DNA of 64,000 bases from Roseomonas sp. AR75 (GCF_005222815.1 NZ_STGB01000001.1:62001-126000), one strand, 5' to 3'; positions 36,625-46,153 are shown, counted from the stretch's first letter. The notes: generated by a model from the letters alone, not told the origin. A program made the numbers and translations.

Positions 36625-37356
36625 TCACGCCCAGCTCGGCAGGTCGATCCAGGCGAGATGCCCACCCTTGCCGGCCCCGCAATCGAGAAACACGCAGCGC
36701 CCGCCGAGAATGCCTTCCGTCACCAGCGGCCTTCCGTCCGTGGAGCGGCGATCATGGCCGCAGACCACCAGCATGTCGCGGGGGATGCGGTCCACCCAGT
36801 CATGCAACCGCTCCGGCGAGCCATCCGCGCGTAGGCGACCCGTGACCTGCCCATAGATCGCGCGCGTGACCAGGCCTCCGGCGCGTTCGGCGCCGGCCTC
36901 GGGTGGCGGCGCGGCGTGCAGCATGCCCGGATGGAACCCGCCATGCACGAAGACCCGGCCACCATCGCGGATCCAGGCGGGTGCGCGGGCGATCTCGGTG
37001 ATGGCCCGCTGTTTCAGGTCGGCGCCGTCCGGCGCGGCATCGAGCTGAGCCAGCGTGCGGCCGAGACCTTCGGCCTGCATCCGCACCGGGGCGCCGGTCA
37101 GCGCGCGGCGCAGCTTGTGGTCGTGGTTGCCCAGCAGGAACAGCCCGCGCCCCTGGTCGATCAGGGCAAAGATCTGGCGCAGCACGCCGGGGCTGTCCGG
37201 CCCATGGTCGGTCAGGTCGCCGAGTTGCAGGACGAACATGTCCTCCGCCATCGCGCCTTCGACCGCGGCGCGGAAGGCTTCGGATTCGCCGTGCACGTCG
37301 GCGATCACCCGAAGTCCGGCGAAGCCGCGCCAGAGATGGCCGGGTTCGGTGCTCAC
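36625..37356 (-). CDS. Calcineurin-like metallophosphoesterase coupled to photolyase
   Basis: 243 residues. All family motifs are present: DVHGESEA, GDLTDHG, GNHDHK, VHGGFHPG and the C-terminal CGHDRRS, giving a two-metal site. It resembles the serine/threonine-phosphatase or ApaH-like branch. GTG 37356 overlaps the photolyase stop (GTGA), so translation is coupled. The protein could act on nucleotides, dinucleoside polyphosphates or phosphoproteins. Co-translation with a DNA photolyase is unusual and hints at a repair role (inference). Confidence 0.86.
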   Translation of the reverse strand: MSTEPGHLWRGFAGLRVIADVHGESEAFRAAVEGAMAEDMFVLQLGDLTDHGPDSPGVLRQIFALIDQGRGLFLLGNHDHKLRRALTGAPVRMQAEGLGRTLAQLDAAPDGADLKQRAITEIARAPAWIRDGGRVFVHGGFHPGMLHAAPPPEAGAERAGGLVTRAIYGQVTGRLRADGSPERLHDWVDRIPRDMLVVCGHDRRSTDGRPLVTEGILGGRCVFLDCGAGKGGHLAWIDLPSWA

Positions 37357-38804
37357 GCGGCCGCCACCGCGCCATCCGGACGCATCGCGGCGAGCGCGGC
37401 GAGGGCGCGCGCGCGGCCTTCCCCGGCATCCACGATCGGGCGCGGATAGGCCTGGCCGAGCCGGACGCCGGCTGCCGCGAGGATCCCTTCCGGCGCTTCC
37501 CAGGGGCGATGGATGAAGGCGGCGGGCAGCTTCGCGAGTTCCGGCACCCAGCGCCGGACATAGGTACCGTCCGGATCGAACTTCTCGCCCTGCAGCACCG
37601 GGTTGAAGACGCGGAAATAGGGTGCGGCATCCGTGCCGCAGCCTGCCACCCACTGCCAGGAGGCGCTGTTGGAGGCGAGGTCGGCGTCCAGCAGCGTGTC
37701 CCAGAACCAAGCCGCGCCGTCGCGCCAGGGCTGCAGGAGATGCTTCACCAGCAGGCTGGCCGTGACCATGCGTACGCGGTTGTGCATCCAGCCGCTGCGC
37801 CAGAGCTGGCGCATGCCGGCATCCACGATGGGGTAGCCGGTACGGCCGCGCTGCCAGGCTGCCAGCAGCCGCGCATCCGGCTCCCACGGGAAGTTCTCGT
37901 ATGTGGGCCGCAGGCAGCGCTCCGGCATCTCCGGCCGATGCCACAGCAGATGATAGGCGAATTCGCGCCAGAGGATCTCCTTCAGGAAGGTCTCGACGCC
38001 GCTGCCCTTCGCGCCAGCCCGTGCCGCATGCCAGACCTGACGGGGCGACACTTCGCCCCAGCGCAGATGCGGTGACAGGCCGGAGGAGCCTTCGATCCCC
38101 GGCTGGTTGCGCGTCTCGTCGTAGCCGGCCAGCGCGCCCGCGGCGAAACGGGCGAGACGGGCCTGCGCCCCGGCCTCTCCCGGCTGCCAGTGCTGCGCGA
38201 ATCCTGCGGCCCAATCGGGCTCGCCGGGCACGGGGTAGAGGCCGATCCTGTCGAGGCTCTCGCCGCCCGCGGGCTGTTCCAGGCCGGGAATGCGGGGCGG
38301 CGCGGGCAGCGGGGCACCGGGCTCGCCGGCGGCCAGCATCGCCTTGGCGAAGGGCGTATAGACCGCATAGGGCTTGCCGCTGCCGGAGGCGAAGCCATGC
38401 GGCTCCCGCAGCAGTACGGTGGTGTGAAGCTGCAGGGTGCGGCCGGCATCGGCGAGCGCCTCATGCACCCGGCGGGACTGCGCGCGGGCCCAGGGTTCGA
38501 CGCCACGTCCGGCATGGATGGCAAGGGCGCCGGTGGCGTCCGCCAGAGCGGGCAGGATGGTTTCCGCCCGGCCCTTGGCCAGCAGCAGCGGCGCGCCGCG
38601 CGCAGCGAGGCTGCCGGCCAGCGCCGCCAGGCTCTGCTTCAGCCACCAGCGGGAGGCGGCGCCGTACCGGTGCTCGCCCGCCGCTTCGTCATCCAGCACG
38701 AAGACCGGCAGCACCTTCCCGCCCGGCTCCAGGGCGGCGGCGAGGGCGGCATGGTCGGCAAGCCGGAGGTCGTGGCGGAACCAGATCAGGACAGGGGTGG
38801 TCAT
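37353..38804 (-). CDS. phrB: Deoxyribodipyrimidine photolyase (class I CPD type)
   Basis: 483 residues. The N-terminal antenna domain begins VLIWFRHDLRLADHAAL. The FAD domain has SSGLSPHLRWGEVSPRQVW, GYPIVDAGMRQLWRSGWMHN and NSASWQWVAGCGTDAAPYF, classic class I photolyase sequence, including the Trp chain and the Asn near FAD. It splits cyclobutane pyrimidine dimers with blue light. ATG 38804 is preferred; an in-frame ATG at 38813 adds three residues. It is the first gene of a two-gene unit with the phosphoesterase and is divergent from the fasciclin gene. Confidence 0.94.
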   Translation of the reverse strand: MTTPVLIWFRHDLRLADHAALAAALEPGGKVLPVFVLDDEAAGEHRYGAASRWWLKQSLAALAGSLAARGAPLLLAKGRAETILPALADATGALAIHAGRGVEPWARAQSRRVHEALADAGRTLQLHTTVLLREPHGFASGSGKPYAVYTPFAKAMLAAGEPGAPLPAPPRIPGLEQPAGGESLDRIGLYPVPGEPDWAAGFAQHWQPGEAGAQARLARFAAGALAGYDETRNQPGIEGSSGLSPHLRWGEVSPRQVWHAARAGAKGSGVETFLKEILWREFAYHLLWHRPEMPERCLRPTYENFPWEPDARLLAAWQRGRTGYPIVDAGMRQLWRSGWMHNRVRMVTASLLVKHLLQPWRDGAAWFWDTLLDADLASNSASWQWVAGCGTDAAPYFRVFNPVLQGEKFDPDGTYVRRWVPELAKLPAAFIHRPWEAPEGILAAAGVRLGQAYPRPIVDAGEGRARALAALAAMRPDGAVAAA

Positions 38805-38953
38805 GCTCTTCATGTAGGTCGGCCGCCGCGCTGCGCGAGCGCGAAACGTCCAAGCCGCAGAACCATTCCCCGGTGCCGGCGTTCTCAGCGCGTTCGGACG
38901 GCCCTGAAACGACAGGTGCAGCCGGCTCAACCCAACGAGAAAGGACGATCGAG

Positions 38954-39550
38954 ATGACCTCCATCAAGAGGCGCGGCTTCCTCGCCTTCGGTTCGCTGGC
39001 CGCGACCGCCTTCGCCGCCCCGGGCGCCCTGCGTGCGCAGAACCAGGGCGCGCTCCGCACCATTGCCGACACGCTGGCGGGCGACACGCGGTTCACCCGC
39101 TTCCTCGACCTGGTCACGCGAGTCAGCGCCGTGGAGGGTTTCCGCCAGGCGGCGCCGATGACCCTGTTCGCGCCGGTGGACCAGGCCTTCGCGGGCGCGC
39201 CGGCCGGCCTGCTGCAGGATCTCCTGGGCGTGGGCGGTTCGGGCCAGAACCAGGGCGATGCCGAGCGGCAGCGCGTGATGGCGCTGATCAACAACCACGT
39301 CGTCGCGGGTGCCTTCGCACCTGAGCAGATCGCTGGCGCCGACCGCCGCATCCAGACGTTGAATGGCGGCGACCTGCAGATCTCCGGCCAGCCCGGCAAC
39401 ATGACGATCCGCAATCCGGCCCCGGGCCAGCAGCTCGGCGCCTTCGGCGCGGCGGGCATGCAGGTTTCGGCGCCGGCGCAGGTGCTCGGCAGCCCGGTGC
39501 TCGCGAGCAACGGCGTGATCTATCCGATCAGCCAGATCATCTGGCCGTGA
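38954..39550 (+). CDS. Exported fasciclin (FAS1) domain protein
   Basis: 198 residues with a Tat-like leader (IKRRGFLAFGSLAATAFAA). One FAS1 domain fills about 35-198: FTRFLDLVTRVSAVEGF, TLFAPVDQAFA and VLASNGVIYPISQIIWP correspond to the family's start, FAPTDEAF and terminal NGVIHVID blocks. FAS1 proteins act in adhesion or as small secreted ligand carriers. AAAGGA lies eight bases before ATG 38954. It is monocistronic, ended by a strong hairpin shared with the convergent pdeM. Confidence 0.88.
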   Translation: MTSIKRRGFLAFGSLAATAFAAPGALRAQNQGALRTIADTLAGDTRFTRFLDLVTRVSAVEGFRQAAPMTLFAPVDQAFAGAPAGLLQDLLGVGGSGQNQGDAERQRVMALINNHVVAGAFAPEQIAGADRRIQTLNGGDLQISGQPGNMTIRNPAPGQQLGAFGAAGMQVSAPAQVLGSPVLASNGVIYPISQIIWP

Positions 39551-39556
39551 TGGGTG

Positions 39557-39582
39557 GCGGGGCGCGCCCAGGCGCGCCCCGC
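39557..39582. terminator. Strong bidirectional hairpin between fasciclin and pdeM
   Basis: GCGGGGCGCGCC (39557-39568) and GGCGCGCCCCGC (39571-39582) form a 12-bp perfect stem around CA, followed by TTCCT on the plus strand. It sits exactly between two convergent genes. Confidence 0.75.
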
Positions 39583-39586
39583 TTCC

Positions 39587-40282
39587 TCATGCCGGGAGGG
39601 CCGCCGCAGCATAGCGCAGCGGGCCGGTCGGGAAGCTGAACAGTCGCTCGCTGCCCAGCAGGAACGCCCGCGCACCGCGCGGAAAGAGGCGGCCGATGGC
39701 GGGGTCGGCGATGTCCAGGCCGCCCGTGTAGGCGCCGAAGGCCGGCAGCAGCACGCGCTTCGCATCCGCGACAAAGCAGGGCCGCGTGACGCCGCCCGCG
39801 CGCGTGGGCATGGTCGCCTTCGGATGGAAGTGGCCGGAGAGTTCGCCTGTGGCTCCGGGCTGACCGATATGGCGGAAGACGAGCCGTTCCAGGCGCCACT
39901 CGGCGACCGCGACGCCGGGCAGCCCCACCGGTGCGGCCGGGTCGTGATTGCCGAGGACCCAGATCACCTCCAGCCCCGACAACAGACGTTGCAGCGTTGC
40001 CGCATCGCCCGGCGCGAGCCGTGCGCAGCCGGCGGCATCGTGGAAGCTGTCGCCCAGCAGCACGAGGCGCTGCGGTCGCCAGCGGCGCAGGGCGCGGGCG
40101 AGGCGCTCCAGCGTCTCCCTCGTGTCGTAGGGCGGCAGCATGGCGCCGCGCGCGGCGAAATGGCTGCCTTTCTCAAGATGCAGGTCGGAGACGGCGAGCA
40201 GCTTCTGGGCCGGCCAGGCGACATGGCCGGCGGGATCGAGCATCAGGCGCTCGCCGGCGAGGTGGATGGGTGCGGCGATCAT
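39587..40282 (-). CDS. pdeM: Ligase-associated DNA damage response endonuclease PdeM
   Basis: 231 residues. The metallophosphoesterase motifs are SDLHLEKGSHFA, LGDSFHDAAG, VLGNHDPA and ELSGHFHPKA. This arrangement matches the small binuclear, Mn-dependent MPE endonuclease found beside Lhr-type helicases, MBL exonucleases and ATP-dependent ligases (for example in Pseudomonas putida). ATG 40282 overlaps the helicase stop (ATGA), so the pair is co-translated. The endonuclease and ligase are thus in the same window, but on separate transcripts. Confidence 0.92.
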   Translation of the reverse strand: MIAAPIHLAGERLMLDPAGHVAWPAQKLLAVSDLHLEKGSHFAARGAMLPPYDTRETLERLARALRRWRPQRLVLLGDSFHDAAGCARLAPGDAATLQRLLSGLEVIWVLGNHDPAAPVGLPGVAVAEWRLERLVFRHIGQPGATGELSGHFHPKATMPTRAGGVTRPCFVADAKRVLLPAFGAYTGGLDIADPAIGRLFPRGARAFLLGSERLFSFPTGPLRYAAAALPA

Positions 40283-42843
40283 GAGGTGGGCGTGGCCAGG
40301 CCTTTCGGGGCTTTCCAGGGCAGACGGCGCGCGCGGCCTTCGCGGGCGCGGTCGCGCGGGCGGCGGGGGCGGTCGCGGTCGCCGCGGGCAGGGATGTGGT
40401 CCGTCAGGTCGGCCAGGGTCTCGCTGAACAGCTCGGCGCCCTCCGTCACCTCCTCGACCATCGCGGCGGCTTCGGCAAGCAGCGCGTCCTCGGCGCCGCC
40501 GGCGACCCATTCGCGGCCCTTCTCGATCAGCGAGGGCACGGCCAGGGGCGAGACGCGATCCAGCGCGCGATGCACGATGCCGCCGCGTCGCGCGCGTTCC
40601 AGCACCAGGCCGATGCGCGCGACATCGGTCAGCCCCGTCGCGGCTTCCTGGCGCGTGGCGCGAAGCAGGATGTGCTGCGGCTCGTGCTTGCGAAGCACGT
40701 CGTAGATGAGGTCGGCCGACATCGTCATCTGCCGCCGCGATTTTTCTGCGTTGGGATGGTTCTTCTCGATCAGGCCCGCGACGATGGCGATGTTCCGGAA
40801 GCTGCGGCGGAGCATGGAGGAATCGGCCATCCATTCCTCCAGCTCCTCGCCCAGCAGATCCTCCTCGAACAGGCGCTCGACACCGGTGGGCTCGAAGGCG
40901 GACCAGCAGGCGAGCACGTAGTCGGTGGCGAGATAGCCGAGCGGCGCCATGCCGAGGCGTTCCATGCGCTTCGTCACCAGCATCCCGAGCGTCTGATGCG
41001 CGAGCTTCCCCTCGAAGCCGTAGGCCAGAAGGAAAAACTTGCCACCGCGAGGAAAGGTCTCCACCAGCAGGCCGTCCCTGGGCGGCAGGGTGGAGACGTG
41101 GCGTTGCAGGCGCAGCCATTCCTGCACCGGCTCCGGCAGGTGCTTCCATGCCTTGGGATCGGCTAGGATGCTGCGCACCCGCGCGGCGAGCCAGGTGGAG
41201 AGCGGCATGCGGCTGCCGCCATACACCGGCACGCGCGGCTCCCCGCCGCTGGCGCGGGTGCAGAGCGCGGCGAGGCCGTCCAGCCCTTCAAACCGGAGAA
41301 GCTGGCCCGCGAAGATGAAGGCGTCGCCGGGCGTGAGGGAGGAGACGAACCATTCCTCGACCTCGCCCAGCACGGGACCGCCGCGCAGCCGCACCTTCAG
41401 CATCGGCAGGTCCACGATGGTGCCGAGATTCATCCGAAGCTGCCGCGCGACAGTGTTGGAGCGGACATGCACGCGGCCCTCGGAATCGCGGAACAGGCGG
41501 CGGAAGCGGTCGTAGTTGCTGAGGGCGTAGCCGCCATCCTCGACGAAGCGCAGCGCGTCGTCGAAGTTCTCGCGCGTCAGCATCGCATAGGGCGATGCGC
41601 GTTTCACCTCGGCGTAGAGATCGTCGGGCAGGAACGGCCCCGCGACGGCAACCGCCAGGATATGCTGGCAGAGGACGTCGAGGCCGCCGGGGCGGGGCGG
41701 GTCGCCATCCAGCTCCTGCGCGCGGATCGCTTGGCGCGCGGCGATGCACTCCACCACCTCGAAGCGGTTGGCCGGGACGAGCACGGCGCGGGAGGGCTCG
41801 TCCATGCGGTGGTTGGCGCGGCCGATGCGCTGCAGCAGCCGCGCCACGCCCTTCGGCGCGCCGACCTGCACCACCTGGTCCACCGCGCCCCAGTCTATGC
41901 CGAGATCCAGCGAGGCGGTGGCGACCACCGCGCGCAGCTTTCCTGCCGCCATCGCGGCTTCGACCTTGCGGCGCTGCTCGACCGTCAGGCTGCCATGGTG
42001 CAGGCCGATCGGCAGGTTGTCGTCGTTCAGGCGCCACAGCGCCTGGAAGCACAGCTCCGCCTGGGCGCGGGTGTTGACGAAGACGATGGTCACGCCGGCG
42101 TCGCGGATGCGGCGATAGACCTCCGGCATTGTCGCAAGCCCCATCTCGCCGCCCCAGGGCAGGCGGCCTTCGGGCAGCAGCAGGTCGATCTGCGGTTCCG
42201 CGCCGCCTTCGCCAAGCACCAGCGCGACGTCATCCGCGCGCGCGGTGGGGGACAGATAGGCGCGCAGCGGATCGGGATGCGCGACGGTGGCGGAGAGCCC
42301 GACGCGGCGCATGCCGGGCGCCAGCGTCGCCAGCCGCGCGAGGCCGAGCGCAAGCTGGTCGCCGCGCTTGGTGCCGGCCAGCGCATGGATCTCGTCCACC
42401 ACCACGGCGCCGAGGCCGGCGAAAAGCTCGGTCGCATCCTCCAGCGTCAGCAGCAGGGCAAGGGATTCCGGCGTGGTCAGAAGGATCTGCGGCGGGTCCT
42501 GGCGCTGCCGGGCGCGACGATTGGCAGGCGTGTCTCCGGTGCGCGTCTCGATGCGCAGGCCGAGGCCCATCTGCTCGACGGGCGCCATCAGGTTCCGCGC
42601 TATGTCCACCGCGAGCGCCTTGAGCGGCGAAACGTAGAGCGTGTGCAGGCCCGGGCGGGGCCCGGCGTGCAGGTCGATGAGGCTGGGCAGGAAGCCTGCG
42701 AGCGTCTTGCCGCCGCCGGTGGGCGCGATCAGCAGCGCGCTGTCGCCGCGGCGGGCGGCATCAAGCAGCGCAAGCTGGTGCGGCCGCGGGGTCCAGCCGC
42801 GCCCGGCGAACCAGCCGGCAAAAGGTTCCGGCAATGTTCCCAT
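40279..42843 (-). CDS. Ligase-associated DEXH-box helicase (Lhr-core type)
   Basis: 854 residues. The helicase core has Walker A PTGGGKT (41-47), DEIH (150-153), LSATVAHPDP and QRIGRANHRMD (motif VI). A winged-helix and Lhr-specific domain follow in the C-terminal 450 residues. Lhr-core enzymes are 3'-5' ssDNA translocases that unwind RNA:DNA or DNA duplexes. There is no Shine-Dalgarno before ATG 42843; the region just upstream is CCCTCCGC. The frame stays open to 42945, but those residues look non-coding. It is the first gene of helicase-pdeM. Confidence 0.93.
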   Translation of the reverse strand: MGTLPEPFAGWFAGRGWTPRPHQLALLDAARRGDSALLIAPTGGGKTLAGFLPSLIDLHAGPRPGLHTLYVSPLKALAVDIARNLMAPVEQMGLGLRIETRTGDTPANRRARQRQDPPQILLTTPESLALLLTLEDATELFAGLGAVVVDEIHALAGTKRGDQLALGLARLATLAPGMRRVGLSATVAHPDPLRAYLSPTARADDVALVLGEGGAEPQIDLLLPEGRLPWGGEMGLATMPEVYRRIRDAGVTIVFVNTRAQAELCFQALWRLNDDNLPIGLHHGSLTVEQRRKVEAAMAAGKLRAVVATASLDLGIDWGAVDQVVQVGAPKGVARLLQRIGRANHRMDEPSRAVLVPANRFEVVECIAARQAIRAQELDGDPPRPGGLDVLCQHILAVAVAGPFLPDDLYAEVKRASPYAMLTRENFDDALRFVEDGGYALSNYDRFRRLFRDSEGRVHVRSNTVARQLRMNLGTIVDLPMLKVRLRGGPVLGEVEEWFVSSLTPGDAFIFAGQLLRFEGLDGLAALCTRASGGEPRVPVYGGSRMPLSTWLAARVRSILADPKAWKHLPEPVQEWLRLQRHVSTLPPRDGLLVETFPRGGKFFLLAYGFEGKLAHQTLGMLVTKRMERLGMAPLGYLATDYVLACWSAFEPTGVERLFEEDLLGEELEEWMADSSMLRRSFRNIAIVAGLIEKNHPNAEKSRRQMTMSADLIYDVLRKHEPQHILLRATRQEAATGLTDVARIGLVLERARRGGIVHRALDRVSPLAVPSLIEKGREWVAGGAEDALLAEAAAMVEEVTEGAELFSETLADLTDHIPARGDRDRPRRPRDRAREGRARRLPWKAPKGLATPTS

Positions 42844-42927
42844 GCGGAGGGCAATATGGCGGGGGTTTTGCGGGGCGGGAAGGGGAGGAATTGCAGGAGG
42901 CGAAGGTCGTTCGTCCCCCCACCCCAT

Positions 42928-42952
42928 CCCTCCCCCGCTTCGCAAGGGAGGG
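42928..42952 (-). terminator. Stem-loop between FkbM gene and helicase
   Basis: CCCTCCC (42928-42934) pairs with GGGAGGG (42946-42952) across an 11-base loop, 23 bases past the FkbM stop. It may end the GT61-FkbM transcript before the helicase. No T-run follows. Confidence 0.45.
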
Positions 42953-42974
42953 AGCCGCGAGCGGCCTTTGACGC

Positions 42975-43745
42975 TCAGGCCGGGCCGAACAGGAAGTCGT
43001 CGGGCGAGCCCGCCACCGGGCGAAGCAGGCGGTAGCCCATCGACTGCATCTTGGCGTTGCCTTCGTCGAACTCCGTCCGCTTCGACCGCAGTTCCACCCA
43101 GATCAGCGGGCGGCAGCGTGCGATGGTTTCGGCCGCGCCCTGCAGCGCCTGGATCTGCCCGCCCTCGACGTCCATCTTGAGGAAGGCGCAGCGTTCCAGC
43201 CGCAGGCTGTCGATCGGCACGACCGGATACATGCCGGGCTGGTCCAGGCCGAGCACCGTGCCGCCGGTGTTGTGCTCGACATAGCGCAGCAGGTCCGCCG
43301 TGCCCGCCTGGGCGCCGACCGCGACGTTGTGTGCGATGATCGTGTCCTGCAGGCCGTTGAGTTCGATGTTCTTCTGCAGCGTGGAATAGGCGACGCGCAT
43401 CGGCTCGAAGGCATGGACCTGGCTGGCGCGGCAGACCATGGCGAAATACAGGCTGTGGTTGCCGATATTCGCCCCTGCATCGATCACCACCGCGCCGGCG
43501 GGGATCGTTGCGCGGATGTCGGCAAGCTGATTGGCTTCGAAGAAGGTGCGCTGGGCCAGGATGCGCTTCTGGATCACGTCCTGCCCGGCGAGCGGCAGGT
43601 GCATGCGCACCCAGTTGTCCATGTAGGCGAATTCCAGCACGCGTTCTGGTCCCAGCAGCGCAAGCTGCTGCATCCGGATCAGCTCATTCATCCGGTTCAG
43701 CAGATGCTGCGCGATCTCCAGCGGCTGGGGCGGGTCCTTGTCCAT
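42975..43745 (-). CDS. FkbM-family methyltransferase
   Basis: 256 residues. The SAM-binding motif is VIDAGANIGNHSLYFAM, followed by VHAFEPMR and the FkbM hallmark FLKMDVEGGQIQALQGA, then WVELR. FkbM enzymes O-methylate sugars or polyketide hydroxyls. The gene directly follows a glycosyltransferase (16 bases), so glycan methylation is the best guess. GGAG lies about six bases before ATG 43745. These two genes interrupt the ligase-associated repair set. Confidence 0.9.
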   Translation of the reverse strand: MDKDPPQPLEIAQHLLNRMNELIRMQQLALLGPERVLEFAYMDNWVRMHLPLAGQDVIQKRILAQRTFFEANQLADIRATIPAGAVVIDAGANIGNHSLYFAMVCRASQVHAFEPMRVAYSTLQKNIELNGLQDTIIAHNVAVGAQAGTADLLRYVEHNTGGTVLGLDQPGMYPVVPIDSLRLERCAFLKMDVEGGQIQALQGAAETIARCRPLIWVELRSKRTEFDEGNAKMQSMGYRLLRPVAGSPDDFLFGPA

Positions 43746-43761
43746 CGGGGCTCCGGCTTTA

Positions 43762-44946
43762 TCAGGCGGCGCCGGCCAGCGGCGCGGCGAGCAGCGATTC
43801 GGCGAGGCGGCGGAGTTCCGGCAGGGCGTCCGGCGCGATCTCCAGGTCGTTGCCGCGATTCTGCGTGACCACCCAGTTCTCGCCCACCTGGTCCACCACG
43901 GCCAGCGCATAGGGAAAGCCGCGGAAGGCGGCGATGTCAGCATAGCTGCGGGAGCGGCGGATATACTGCGTGCTGGTGATCTCCAGCATCGCGGTGCCGG
44001 GTCGGCAGAAGATGGTGTTGGTCAGCCCTGCGCCATGCACACCAACCACCAGCCGCGCTTCCGACAGCAGGCGCATCTGCGCCTCGACGCTCATGCCGGT
44101 GAGGCGCACAGATTCCAGGCCGAGGGGGGCGAAGGCCTCTATCAGAGCGTCTTCGTTCACGAGGCAGCGGTTGTCCACGTCGGCTCGGGAGATCAGCAGC
44201 GCGCGCGAGGCGCCGGGCGGCGATTGCGCGGCCTGCGCGGCGAGGCGTTCCAGTAACATCGCCGTCGTCGTCTTGATGCGCGTGAAGACCGGCGCGACGC
44301 CGCGCCAGTCGAGGAAGAACAGCGCCTCCTCCAGGTCGAAGCGCGCCTTGTCCACGGCCTGGGCGACCGGCAGCAGCTCCGGGAAGAACAGCGCGATGGA
44401 CTGCATGACGAAGCCCTTCGGCTCCGCCTGGGCGATCAGGATGCGGTCCAGCCGGCCGCCCTGGCGTCGGTATTCCGCCAGCGCCGCGAGCCGCGGCAGG
44501 GATTCCGTCATCCAGTGGAAGTAGTTGCGGAAGCCCGGCGTGTGGATCAGCGCGGTGGCGCCCTCAAGCCGCGGCAGCTTCCCCCGCTTGCGCAGGTCCG
44601 CCAATTGCGGCTCTGCCGCGCGCATCGTGTCCACCAGCTTGCGATGGACCGAGGCGGGCACGAACGCGCCCTCGGCCCAGATGCCGCCGCCATGCAGCGT
44701 GGCGTTGCGCGCCCTCAGCAGCGGGTCGGGCTTCAGCGGGATGGGTGCCGCGTATTGCAGCGCCATGAAGCGGCTGTCTGCCGCGAAGGCCGCGCTGCCG
44801 GAGAAGGGCGGGTGTTCCTCCGCGCGGCGGCGCAGGTCCACCAGGGGGAAGGGAGCACGTGCCAATTCGTGCGCGGCGGGGGCGAGGGCGAGCCGGATCT
44901 CCTCGACCGCCGCGCCGCGCAATGCTCCCGTGAGGTCGTCGCTCAT
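43762..44946 (-). CDS. Glycosyltransferase family 61 protein
   Basis: 394 residues, soluble. The GT61 (DUF563) core lies in the C-terminal half: FRNYFHWMTESLPRL, then VGVHGAGLTNTIFCRPG, and an ending with IAAFRGFPYALAVV. The family adds sugars, such as xylose in eukaryotes, or acts on bacterial surface glycans. It forms a two-gene operon with an FkbM methyltransferase. It is divergent from the exonuclease gene, with 154 bases between. Confidence 0.9.
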   Translation of the reverse strand: MSDDLTGALRGAAVEEIRLALAPAAHELARAPFPLVDLRRRAEEHPPFSGSAAFAADSRFMALQYAAPIPLKPDPLLRARNATLHGGGIWAEGAFVPASVHRKLVDTMRAAEPQLADLRKRGKLPRLEGATALIHTPGFRNYFHWMTESLPRLAALAEYRRQGGRLDRILIAQAEPKGFVMQSIALFFPELLPVAQAVDKARFDLEEALFFLDWRGVAPVFTRIKTTTAMLLERLAAQAAQSPPGASRALLISRADVDNRCLVNEDALIEAFAPLGLESVRLTGMSVEAQMRLLSEARLVVGVHGAGLTNTIFCRPGTAMLEITSTQYIRRSRSYADIAAFRGFPYALAVVDQVGENWVVTQNRGNDLEIAPDALPELRRLAESLLAAPLAGAA

Positions 44947-45100
44947 GCCTGCGGCGTGCCTGCCCTGTTCCGCGCCTTCATGCCGCCTGGATGCAACCGC
45001 AGGCTACCAGCGTGCTTTCGCTGCGGGAAGCCGCGGGTCGCCGCATGGTTGATGCGGCGCCGCGGCGCCCCACATCCCCGCTTCCGCAGACCGAGACGCG

Positions 45101-46153
45101 ATGACCGCCCCCCATCCTGCAAGCTGGATGCGCGTGACGCCCCAGGGCCTCTATTGCGAGCCCGGCGATTTCTTCGTGGACCCCGCGCGCCCCGTGCCGC
45201 GCGCCATCATCACCCATGGCCATTCCGACCATGCCCGCCCCGATCACGCGGCGGTGCTGGCCACGCCGGAGACGCTGGCGATCATGCGCGCGCGCATGGG
45301 CGAGGATCGCGCCGGGCGCGTGCAGCAGGCGCTGGCGCCGGGCGAGACAATCACCCGCAACGGCGTGGCCATCCGCCTGGTGCCGGCGGGGCATGTGCTG
45401 GGCTCGGCGCAGGTGGTGCTGGAATGGAAGGGCAGCCGCATCGTGGTTTCCGGCGACTACAAGCGCCGCCGCGACCCGACCTGCGCGCCCTTCGAGCCGG
45501 TGCCCTGCGATGTCTTCGTCACCGAGGCGACCTTCGCGCTGCCGGTCTTCCACCATCCGCCCGCCGAGCGCGAGGCGGCGCGGCTGCTGGAGAGCGTGCG
45601 GCTGTTCCCCGATCGCGCGCATCTCGTCGGGGTCTATGCGCTGGGGAAGTGCCAGCGGCTGATCCGGCTGCTGCGCGAGGCAGGGTGGGACCGGCCGATC
45701 TGGCTGCATGGCGGGCTGATGGCGCTCTGCGCGCTCTATGAGGAACTCGGCGTGAAGCTTGGCGACCTCAGGCCGGTGCCGATGGACCGCAAGCGGGGCG
45801 CGGGTGGGCAGCTTGCCGGCGAGATCGTGCTGGCGCCCTCCGGCGCCGAGGCGACGCCGTGGGTGCGGCGGTTGGCGGAGCCGGTGGTCTGCGCGGCCTC
45901 CGGCTGGATGCGGGTGCGGCAGCGCGCGAAGGCGAAGGGCGTGGAACTTCCGCTGATTGTCTCGGACCACGCGGACTGGCCGGAACTGCTGGACACGGCG
46001 GAGGCGGTGCAGGCGCCGGAGGTCTGGGTGACGCATGGGCGGGAGGATGCACTCTGCCACGCCCTGGCGCAGCGTGGCGTGCGTGGGCGCGCGCTGCACC
46101 TGGTCGGGCGGGGGGACGAGGATGAGGAGGCGACGTCGGAGACCACCGGATGA
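45101..46153 (+). CDS. Ligase-associated DNA damage response exonuclease (MBL fold)
   Basis: 350 residues. The metallo-beta-lactamase motif THGHSDHA (38-45) is followed by PAGHVLGSAQVVLE and SGDYKRRRDP. A beta-CASP-like C-terminal region contains VSDHADWPELLD. The family includes the Exo partner of Lhr-core/MPE/ligase clusters and is related to SNM1/Artemis nucleases. It precedes the ATP-dependent ligase on the same strand by 142 bases, with tandem hairpins in the gap, so the two may be only partly co-transcribed. Confidence 0.9.
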   Translation: MTAPHPASWMRVTPQGLYCEPGDFFVDPARPVPRAIITHGHSDHARPDHAAVLATPETLAIMRARMGEDRAGRVQQALAPGETITRNGVAIRLVPAGHVLGSAQVVLEWKGSRIVVSGDYKRRRDPTCAPFEPVPCDVFVTEATFALPVFHHPPAEREAARLLESVRLFPDRAHLVGVYALGKCQRLIRLLREAGWDRPIWLHGGLMALCALYEELGVKLGDLRPVPMDRKRGAGGQLAGEIVLAPSGAEATPWVRRLAEPVVCAASGWMRVRQRAKAKGVELPLIVSDHADWPELLDTAEAVQAPEVWVTHGREDALCHALAQRGVRGRALHLVGRGDEDEEATSETTG

